Positions 56,101 to 64,000 of a stretch of DNA of 64,000 nucleotides are shown here, one piece after another. The stretch spans positions 51,841,103 to 51,905,102 of the forward strand of contig OX457031.1 in NCBI GenBank assembly GCA_949752745.1, in the 5' to 3' direction. The notes beneath the pieces are model-generated. The model was not told the DNA's origin. It saw only the letters and a list, made by a program, of their open reading frames with translations, and made no database searches. This DNA comes from Protula sp. h YS-2021. Lineage: Eukaryota > Annelida > Polychaeta > Sabellida > Serpulidae. The stretch's first letter is position 1. Every line of letters starts with the position of its first letter. A program made the position numbers and the translations under genes.

Positions 56101-59100
56101 TTCAATGAGGTGCAGATGCACTGTAGTCATCAATGGCAATGGCAGACACACAATTTATTAGGTTTTGTAACTCACAGTTTCAAGTCTCCATTCTCATGTG
56201 TTCACTGAGCTGTGACAAACTGTTTGTTTGTCCTTATATGTTAGCAAGATTATTAAACAACAATAGTAGTTTACTTGGTAGACTTTTTATTCAAATTTAC
56301 AAATCAGAAATAAAATTACTGAGACTCAAAAATGCGGACATTTCTTTTTTTGCGAAGTATATTAAAACTAAGCACTAAAAACTAAGCAAAAGCAGTGTGT
56401 TACTTATGAGTAAGGTTGTCAGGGCTGTTCCGAACAAGATCGTAAAGGCTGTTCCGGACACAGCCATCAGGGCTGTTCCTGATACGTTATTGCTTATTCG
56501 AAATGTGTAGAATAAGATTAACAAAATGTTTCATTCTATCACTTTTGTCTCCTGCGTGGTGTTGTGGCTGAGACGCGCTTTCTTGGTTGTGGAGAGTTTC
56601 CAGTTCGAATCGCGTTGACTATATTTTCTACGAAAATTCACGAATTAAATGTTTACTAATCACTCACGTCTAAGGCCAATTGCCTTTTAAGAAAAAATCA
56701 TATTGTCGGGACGAAGAAATTAATTAGACAGGTTCATATAAAGGATTGCAAATTAACGTGGATTCGCAACTGAGAAAACACGCTAAAGACAATGGGAAAC
56801 AAGATGTGCGGCTACTACTTGCATTTCGCCGCAACTACCTGTATTATATCGCCACCACTACCTGTATTTCGCTGCCACTACTTATATTTCATCGCCACTA
56901 CCTGCAATTCGTCGCCACTACTTTTATTCGGAGCCACGACTTGTATTTCTCCGGCACTACCTGTATTTCGCCGCCGCTGCCGAGCAGAAGAACAAAGATG
57001 CCGGTGCCGATGTTGGCGGTTCTGTAGTCACTCGCTTTGTGCTGCACGCCGTTTACGGTGATGTAACTCTCCCACACGTTCCCAAAGCTATCGGAGTACG
57101 ATGGGCTCGTTATGTTCACAGTGCACGAATCTGCAAGGAAAAAACAGTTATCAAAAAAATGCTACTCGCCACATTCCTTGGTATGACAGACTCGCAATAT
57201 TCAACAGTATTTATTAGCTACATTCGAGAGGTAAGACGGAAATATTACGTGAAAATTAACTCTCTAAATAAGAGGAAACTAAGCCTTCCCCCAGTTCTCC
57301 AAAATGCCACATTCGGCCACTCAGTTTTCTTTTCGCGAAAAATTTAATTCTACCTAAAATCAGAAAAAAACACACATATACAAATAGAAAAAAACGGGAA
57401 CAACGTGTAGTGGTGTTAGAAGTTTTTCTTAGAAGATTTCCGTAGGAGTTCGTGCAAAAATGTCTCGATTGTCAATGGCCTTCGCGAAAAAGGGTTAATT
57501 AATGTTGAAATATCCGCCAGTGTATCGAGTCACGAAGTGAACAGGAAGTTGCAGGGTAATTAAACACTGACGTCTCAGCACAAATTTTCACGCCAGATGC
57601 ATATTTATCCATCACGGTGTTGAAAATAAATCTCTGTACAGTCTTCCGCATTGAAGATTGTAATTACAAAACATGCCCCACATACAATTCCTGGAATTCG
57701 AGGAAATAATAACGAAACATGTCTGAATATCCAAGGACACTGTGGGCATCTGAAACACCGCATAAACATACAGTCGAATCTCAGGATGGAACCATGACCG
57801 AGCTTGACATGGATAGGACCACGACCGAGTCAGCCATGGACGGGACCACAACTGAGCTAGGCATGAATGAGGCCACGACCGAGCTTGGCATGGATGGGAC
57901 AACGGCCGAGGTAGTCATGGAAAGGACCATAGCCGAGCTAGCTATGGACGGGAGTGACTCCATCAGTTAAAAATTGAATGACTCGAAGACAGAAGCGATG
58001 GTTATAACCCCACCTTCGTATAACACCAAGATCAATTTCGACAGTATTAAGATTGGAGAGGCGATTGTGAAACCAACTGACAGTGCAAAAACATTGGTGT
58101 TATTTTTGACTCCAACATGAAACTAGTAGAAGAAATCTCCAACCGCTGTAAAAGCTGCCTGTTTCATCTCCGAAACATTCGCGCGATACGTCCTTTCATA
58201 ACCCGGGAGGCTTGTGAGAAACTAGTACATGCGCTAATATCATCATGCTTAGGCTATGGAAATGCTATATTGTACGGCCTTCCACTATGTCGTCTCAATA
58301 AACTACAAAGAATCGTTACCAATGGACGCAAATTCAATCATATAATACCAGTTCTGAAATCGTTACATTGGCTGCCTGTTTCATTGAGAATTCAGTTCAA
58401 AATCCTGCTTTTAACGTTTCGCACAATTCAAGGAACAGCTCCCGCGTACATTACTGAATTACTGACACCCTACCGTCCAAATAGAACCCCTACGATCCAC
58501 AAAAGAAAACTTGCTGGTGGTACCCAAGTCGCGGACAAAAACCTACGGAGACCGAACCTTCTCAAACTGTGCTCCTCGTCTGTGGAATAAGCTACCAACC
58601 TCATTACGTGTGATAGACAACGATACTAATTTTAAAAACAAACTGAAAACTTTTTGATTTGGTTATCTGTGATTTTTTTCCCTAGTCATATCAGTTTTGT
58701 CTGTTTTTTTATTTATACCTTTTAAATTATATTCTATTTGTGCATCGTGTCTTAGAATATTTATTAGATTAAGGCTCAAATCTCTTTTACATTACATTTA
58801 CATTACATTACTGGATCACAACCGAGCGAGCCATGGACTGGACCACAAGCGAGCTAGTCATGGATGGGACAACGGCCGAGATAGGCATAGTCTCATATGA
58901 GGTTACATTTCTGATGTTACGCCAAAAGAGCATGGCAGAGAATGACCCGGGATATACTGATGTATACAAACATAAAATATACGTTCATTACAATTTGAAA
59001 TCTCATGGCTGTGACGTTTGTGGCGATCTGGATTTTACAATCGTAAATTTTTGGTAGATCGTCAATTACGAAAGCATCCTGATAGACGTCACTCTTGAAT

Positions 59101-62100
59101 ATATGCTTGTTAAACCTGAATACGTCCCCACTAACACTGTTACAACCGCATCGTTTTGAGTTGTACATGCTTTTATAAACTCTTGTGTTTTCCTCCAATT
59201 TCAGCAGATTTCCATGAAAAGCCAAATTTTGTTGCGAGAGAGTAGAAGAAACAAAGATATATTTAAAAGCGATCTGGAAAACGTTGTCAGAGGAGTAGGG
59301 CTTTGAAAACCGATGTATTTTTAAGAATAGGCTAGTCGTAGGACAACTATGGAACATCTGTGTGTAATTTCAACACGATCAGAACAAAAGCCTGTGAGTA
59401 GTAGTACACATTTTCACAGAATCGAAGAAGACCAGCCCTACAAAGTCGGTGATTCTAAAAAGGATTTTAAAAATTCTAAATGAGAACTAATTCGTAAATA
59501 GTGAGATATTTGGAGTTAGCATTATTTACTATTGGCCTGACGGGTTAGCTCAGTTGGCAATTTGGTAACTAGTCAAGAATATCTTGATGCCGATTCGAAA
59601 TACCTTATGATGCACTTTTTAGCTGTCGTTTTAATTACAGATAACTGCAATATCTATCGGTTTCTGAGTTCCGGTCAATATTGAAAAATTATTGACTTGG
59701 AAATCGACCAATCATATAACAGCATTTACTGCAGTCGCATAACAATAGCTGTATATTTTCCCGGATCTAATATTTCCGTCTTGTAATTTCATTGTTAACA
59801 ATGACGACAACGTTATGACTTACCTTCAAGAGGAGCCCTTTGCTTCTGTTCCTGTTCCGCACCTAGGGACGCAAAAATGGCTGATTTTCACTTATGTTTG
59901 TATGCTACAGTCCTTGGCACGTAACCCAACCCCACCCTATCCCTTGCATAATAAATAATGGTCTTATTTGTGATGGTATGCGGGTATGGCAACAGGAATG
60001 CACCCACCCCTAGCAACGGAAAGGTGTCATACATGCAAATCTCACAGTGACGTGACAGTTTCTGCTCTTGTTTTAAAGTATTTCTGATTACCAGTGTTCA
60101 GAGCTTTTAATTTGAACTTGGCATGCTCTGTCAATCTTCACTCCCACCTCCTCCTTTACTCTGTTAATGACCGCCAATAGACAAGTCATTTGGTGACATT
60201 GTGTAAGTCCATTTAAGAAACCTGAAATCTACCTGTCCAAACTATGTTATAGATAAACCATGAAAAGGAGTGGATTCGTGAAATATAATACATCGAGGGC
60301 GGCTTAGCCACCCGAGATCTATTGTATTTCACGAATCAATGACTTTGAATGGTTTATCGGACTTCAGCTACCCCTACCCACTCCAGTAGAGCGTGAAATA
60401 CAATCACAACATAATACACTGCACTTGAATCAGAAAAATAGTTTTCAGTGATCATGATTTTGGAGCAAAATATATCTATAAAATCCTATTTATGCATTTA
60501 TGTACTTATTTATTACTTGCATGCAAGACCAACAAAAGAAAGAAAGAAAAGGCTGCAAAATATGTGTATATTTGCAAGAAAAAGGCTATAAACATACTGA
60601 AAAAGTGTAAAATGCATGTTCTGGTGCATGAACCAGGAATTACGTCATTATAAACAATCATAATAAATAAATGCAAAACAACCACTTACTACGACAGGCA
60701 CCTGCAAGATAGCAGTCAGTTAAGTTTATATATTAACAAAAAACATTTCTTATAAAAGTAGTCCCGTTTCCGGAATTCTTTTAATCACTGCGCCACAGAG
60801 AAACAGTTACTAATTTCAATATTTAACTTCTTTTCGTGTTAGTTCTTTACTTTGTCATCTTTTTAAAGTTGCATTTTTCAGTTTTGAATTAAGATTTTAC
60901 TCCACTGTTTCTTTAACCGACTGATGCCGACAACAAACATCTGTAACTATTTATTCATGTTTATTACTTGAGTCTTTTAATGCCAACACAGGTAATATAC
61001 TACAGTACCCAGTTAACATTCCGACGTTCATCCAACGAGTTCATATTGCGTTGTCAACCCGACCAAATCGCAACATTACATTTGGTAGTAATTTGGTAGT
61101 GATTCGCCCCGACCACAGATCATCGTGTCTTTGAGACAGCGTTAAATATACGTTGGATAAACCAGTTTTTTAATGCATACTCTTAAGAGATATTCATGAA
61201 GACTGACTTCATACATCTTGTGAGCTGCCGGATGACCCATAAAATGGCGGATACTTTGACTAAAAGGTGACCAAACCTTATGATTTTCGCTGTATCGATG
61301 GCGATTCTAGATTCATATTTTGGACATGCGTTGTTTCGTGTTCCATTTGCAACCTTGCTGCAGCAATGATTACACGTCACATAATCGACGTCTATCCAAC
61401 GTCCGCATGTAGAAGTTGTCCCGGCTTCCACAACTAAACAAAGTCGCAATGTTTACTGGCCAAGTTTCAGTGAGAGACGAAAACGACAAATTTACCTGAG
61501 TAGTCAAGAACACTGGGACCCTCCCCCCTCAAGTTGTAGACCTGACTGTGGGGTGAGTAGGAATCGTAGCTGGTTTTCACAGTGACGAGGGCCAGCGACG
61601 ATCTGTATTCATATCTGTTTGGCCCACCCATCTTGTGCAGGAGAATTTTGGCATCATTAGTTAGAGACTTTGTGTATTCGTCCGCTGAAAAATAGAAAGA
61701 CTTCGTGTATTCATTCGAGTAAAAATATCACCACATTATTTTTTTTATATATTCCAAAACTAATACAAAGAGTTGTCGATATTTAGTTTTTTATAATTAT
61801 TTTTAATCTATTTTTACGACGTTACGACGTTTTCCCGCGTGTTTTGTGTTAATACTCGATGTTTCGGCCTACGATCAAGGACCGTGTCACACATCACGAC
61901 GTCAGTATTGATAAAAGAACCATTGTAGTTCTTTTTTGTGTGTGTATCAGAGTGGGGATGGTCTTAAAATTTATTTCAGAATGAGGATCATGGGCTGCAA
62001 TCTTTGTCATACTTACATATGTGTCTGTGTCTTAAATGGACATTACAAGACCCCCTCACGCTTCTCACTCCTCACCCCTCACTCCCCTCACCCTCATCCC

Positions 62101-63123
62101 CCTCCCCCTCCTCACTCCGGCTGATTCCACTAAGGCGCTTCGAACACCAGTATACATGAGAAACAAACGTGAGCAATAGCTCTCGTTGAAAACTATTCCA
62201 GTTGACTGACGCGCGTACCAGCAGCCAGTAAGATAGCGGTTCTGTTTGACTGACGCGCCTACCTGTAGCCAGCAGGATGACGGTTCCAGGCAGCGCTCCC
62301 TCGATAAAGCCGTTGAACCTCCAGGATTCCTCCTCCTTCTCGTGAGTGTTGAAGGAGTCTCCATCCTGTCACATGTTAATATAAACATAGGCCTAATTAT
62401 TGAATTACATGTATACCCCCTAGAAAGTTAACATACAGCGATTTTTCTTCACATTGTGCAGAAATTTGCATACTTTCACCCAGAAACCGTTGTTTTCAGC
62501 TGCAATTGACAACATACTGAAATCAACAATTTTCTTCAGTATCACATTTGCAAGTGTTATGGGGATATTCGGTGCTAGGCAACCAGTTTCCATTGTACAG
62601 ATGACATTCTTACGGCAGGCGGGTTTAAATGCTCGGTGACACTGAGCAGTAAATGTGTGCCGTTTATGAAGAGCGAAAAAAGATACATAAGACCAAATTT
62701 CAACAAGAAAATATTCTATGTGTAATTAAACTAATTCATATGTTTACACGAAAAAGTTAGTAGAATTGAGCGTAACTTTTATACATTGCCAGCATCAAGT
62801 AGTGACTACCTGGATTCGCTACTTAGTGTCTTCTAGAAATTATTCCAGTGTATAAAGGATTGCTTCAAGTATCAAACTCAGCATCAATAATCTGATAATC
62901 GGAAATATTCCATGCAAATCTTATCTATGACGTATACTTTTGTTTACCCCGATTTGGTCATCTGGATTAATCAGCAGCACAAAGATCCCGGTTCCGATGT
63001 TGGCGTCTCGGTAATCACTGGCCTTGTACTCTTTGCCGTTCACGCTGATGTAGCTCTCCCATACGTTGTGGAATGTGTCCTCGTATGAAGGACTGGTGAT
63101 TTTGTATGAGCATTGCTCATCCC
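50115..63123 (-). CDS. Tandem ILEI-domain protein with C-terminal coiled coil, 10 exons, 5' end missing
   Basis: Exons in gene order (plus coordinates): 63123-62948, 62365-62263, 61684-61496, 60701-60690, 59862-59824, 57130-56961, 53865-53763, 53430-53242, 52635-52615, 50248-50115. All junctions are GT-AG with matching phases, giving 377 whole codons plus stop after a leading partial codon. Two ILEI (FAM3/PANDER-type) domains are each built of three exons of near-equal length (176/103/189 and 170/103/189). Repeated blocks are ITSPSYxDxFxNVWESYI, KASDYRxANIGTGIFVLL, SFNTH, ESWxFxGFxxGAxPGxVxxLAT and SSLALxxVK. Very small exons form the linkers (12, 39 and 21 bases). The last exon encodes a coiled coil (LSNQLDEIRTRLAALERQNR) after a CDC pair. 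ILEI domains occur in secreted FAM3 proteins, CEMIP and POMGNT1; secretion here is inferred, as no signal peptide exon was found. Confidence 0.85.
50545..50775. mobile_element. MITE of the CCCAGTAAACATT family (copy e), partial
   Basis: Contains the gaccaaaccacaacattcac block and aacgtt words, and ends in a short tandem array of tgttgggtgtga-type 11-12-base units (about 50705-50770). Confidence 0.55.
50870..51033. mobile_element. Short TIR element (pogo/Tigger-like MITE), second copy
   Basis: Ends cagtcgagc and ccgaggttcagctg are imperfect inverted repeats bounded by TA. The interior shares the ggaccacct word with the copy at 42866. Confidence 0.5.
51347..51382. repeat. Trinucleotide microsatellite (agt)n
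   Basis: About eleven agt/gta repeats with one interruption. Confidence 0.9.
51556..52172. mobile_element. MITE of the CCCAGTAAACATT family (copy f), most complete
   Basis: Starts ccagtcaacattgcgacgtc and ends aatgtttactgag, an inverted terminal pair. The body carries many aacgtc/gacgtt words and the shared central block at about 51965-52140. It lies in the last intron of the tandem-ILEI gene. Confidence 0.75.
54325..54612. repeat. Minisatellite, unit about 43 bases, about seven copies
   Basis: Units contain ggaatccctggcaataagat and tccctagggtt with variation. In an ILEI-gene intron. Confidence 0.9.
54868..56359 (+). mobile_element. Tc1/mariner-type DNA transposon, degraded, 1.49 kb
   Basis: Imperfect terminal inverted repeats of 27 bases (54868-54894 starting tacgcagcaac, and 56333-56359 ending ttgcgaagta). 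The element holds one broken transposase gene and sits in an ILEI-gene intron in the opposite orientation to the host gene. Confidence 0.82.
55174..56062 (+). pseudogene. Tc1-like transposase, frameshifted and missing a catalytic residue
   Basis: The ATG at 55174 starts PRLSRIDRE. After a frameshift the helix-turn-helix region (DVARHFGVAERIVRRLVTRS) and the RPRSGTPR linker are readable at 55199-55408. The catalytic part is split. The first block reads LFTNESRSCLDFNDGR near 55595, with Asn in place of the first catalytic Asp. The second Asp is in FQQDNSHPH (about 55855-55880) and the Glu in IEHVWD (about 55966-55983). It cannot be active. Confidence 0.85.
56547..56640 (+). repeat. tRNA-derived SINE head (A and B boxes)
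   Basis: tggctgagacg at 56565-56575 fits the polymerase III A box, and gttcgaatc at 56603-56611 fits the B box, 27 bases later. There is no convincing cloverleaf, so I read it as a tRNA-derived SINE head or tRNA pseudogene. Confidence 0.45.
56812..56985 (-). repeat. Tandem array built from an ILEI exon/intron boundary
   Basis: About seven imperfect 24-27-base units of the form cgccactacctgtatttcg, ending inside exon 57130-56961. On the gene strand each unit reads gcgaaatacag/gtagtgg, so several keep the CAG/GTAGT donor-like junction. Confidence 0.85.
57771..57962. repeat. Minisatellite-bearing MITE, left part
   Basis: A tacagtcgaatctcagg end is followed by about six units of 30 bases (gaccacgaccgagcttggca type). 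The array is interrupted by the non-LTR insertion and resumes at 58813-58888. Confidence 0.75.
57963..58812 (+). mobile_element. 5'-truncated non-LTR retrotransposon (CR1/Jockey-type) with 3' tail repeat
   Basis: It encodes the C-terminal end of a reverse transcriptase (NDSKTEAMVITPPS, then LFHLRNIRAIRPFITREACE, LVHALISSCLGYGNAILYGL, LKSHWLPVSLRIQFK-like LKSLHWLPVSLRIQFKILLL). The frame 58117-58590 is open, with shifts on both sides. It ends with a (cattacattta)n-type tail at about 58788-58812, typical of non-LTR 3' ends, and lies inside the minisatellite. Confidence 0.82.
58813..58888. repeat. Minisatellite-bearing MITE, right part
   Basis: About two and a half more units of the array at 57771-57962 (accacaagcgagctagtcat type), after the non-LTR insertion. 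Confidence 0.75.
59538..59605 (+). repeat. tRNA-derived SINE head or tRNA pseudogene
   Basis: tagctcagttg at 59546-59556 is a perfect A box and gattcgaaa at 59592-59600 a near B box. The acceptor stem does not pair, so a working tRNA gene is unlikely. Confidence 0.5.
60250..60362. mobile_element. Foldback MITE, about 110 bp
   Basis: gataaaccat at the left is mirrored by atggtttatc at the right. Inside, gattcgtgaaatataata is mirrored by tattgtatttcacgaatc, with a central cggcttagccacccg turn. One nearly continuous hairpin. Confidence 0.75.
61009..61462. mobile_element. MITE of the CCCAGTAAACATT family (copy g)
   Basis: Starts cccagttaacattccgacgt and ends caatgtttactggcc. Carries the shared central block in shortened form (gacttcatacatcttgtgag; aaaaggtgaccaaacc). 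Confidence 0.75.
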
Positions 63124-64000
63124 CTGCACAGTCCAAGAATGCCAAATGACAATGATGTTATTTTGTCCATAGCTATAAGCGAACATTATCGGACCATTTG
63201 AATTAATCCTGTAAAATTAAATGCTACGCATTTACTTGCAAAAAATACAGTCTTTTCACATGGCGTTTTAACAAAGAAAACGAAATCAAAGACGAAAATA
63301 AAAAGTGACATGAACACGTTCAGATCCAGCTCTTCATAACTCCCAAGTTTGATGGTCGCAGGGCCCATAGTGTCAGAGAAGAAGAAGACACCAAAAAATC
63401 GGAAAAACTGTCAAGAAGAAAAAAAGGACGAATTTTGCTCGCACAAATTCATATAACCCTTGCAAGCCAAAGGCTTGTCAAGTGTTACTGACAACAACGG
63501 TGTCAAGTAGGGGTTCCTTTTGATCAATTTTGTGAGGAAAACTTGGTCGTAGCTTGAACGTTTGCATTATTAAGCCATAAGTTATTAAATTAAGCAAACT
63601 TTAATTCAAAAGACTGTTTGATGAGTTATGTAAAAGCACGAGTTTAGTTGGGATAAAAAATTTGTTGGACGGAAAATCGAGCAACGATTTCAGCGCGTTG
63701 TTGACGGAAGTAAATTTTGAACTGGATCTTCGAACTTTCGAAGTTTCCCAGACATATATTCAGAGCGCCGGTGTAATGAAACGTTTTGACCCCCAAACAA
63801 ATCGACCCCCCGGTCGATTTGTTTTAAAACAAACAGACCCCCCGGTCGATTTGTTTTGGGAAAACCCGCCATAACAAACAGACCTCCCCCATAATAAAAT
63901 GACCCCTTCCAAATAATCATGTTTAAATATAAAATGAAAGTAAAAAAGGTGCAGGTGGTTTTTAAATACTAGTTTAAGCATTTCTACCTCTTGATGTAGA
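63124..64000. other. Upstream of the first ILEI exon found; no exon recognised
   Basis: Holds the second copy of a dispersed repeat (63245-63410) and a palindromic C/G-rich repeat (63783-63900). Earlier exons of the ILEI gene, including any signal peptide, may lie here unseen or beyond the window. Confidence 0.4.
63783..63900. repeat. Palindromic repeat with gaccccccggtcgatttgtt units
   Basis: Two direct copies of gaccccccggtcgatttgtt (about 63803 and 63836) overlap an inverted arrangement around ttttaaaaca. Further decayed units (gacctccccc, gaccccttcc) follow to 63907. Confidence 0.7.

Noticed and set aside
59538..59605. A working tRNA gene
   Set aside because: The A box is perfect but the acceptor stem does not pair and the B box is imperfect; better read as SINE head or pseudogene.
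63186..63368. A 60-codon antisense frame upstream of the ILEI exons
   Set aside because: It lies on a dispersed repeat that also occurs at 44055-44215, so it is not a signal-peptide exon.

Overview
The window is nuclear DNA of an animal, most likely a marine invertebrate; I cannot name the phylum. The signs are GT-AG introns with short exons, two host genes of animal families (an mTORC2 Protor/PRR5 protein and a tandem ILEI-domain protein), and dense DIRS, Polinton/Maverick, Tc1-like, non-LTR and MITE insertions with many minisatellites. There is no bacterial operon, CRISPR array or rRNA gene.

Layout. (1) 1-6188: a decayed DIRS-type tyrosine-recombinase retrotransposon on the minus strand, cut by the window start. 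(2) About 7001-19021: a decayed Polinton/Maverick of about 12 kb with long inverted repeats. DNA polymerase B and a PC4-like protein lie on the plus strand; protease, capsid proteins, packaging ATPase and integrase lie on the minus strand. A related foldback element follows at about 19500-21310. (3) 24187-32222: a second, much better preserved DIRS element on the plus strand, with Gag, RT/RNase H/MT-like and recombinase frames, inverted terminal repeats and an internal complementary region. (4) 32.8-39 kb: foldbacks, MITEs, minisatellites and homopolymer tracts. (5) 39285-47724 (+): an eight-exon PRR5/PRR5L-like gene whose spliced exons give a frame of exactly 322 codons including the stop. 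(6) 63123-50115 (-): ten exons of a protein with two ILEI domains and a C-terminal coiled coil; its 5' end was not found. Its introns hold a Tc1-like pseudogene, a CR1/Jockey-like fragment inside a minisatellite, MITEs and tRNA-like SINE heads.

The two host genes converge, with their 3' ends about 2.4 kb apart at 47.7-50.1 kb. Every mobile element seen carries coding damage. The least expected signals are: conserved splice-acceptor-like sites at both ends of the DIRS coding region; an active-site substitution in the otherwise well-preserved DIRS reverse transcriptase; a small gene duplicated in the Polinton inverted repeats; and a tandem array that amplifies an exon/intron boundary of the ILEI gene, giving several look-alike splice donors. 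Exon boundaries were placed by eye from splice motifs, phase and domain knowledge; no alignment or transcript data were used.
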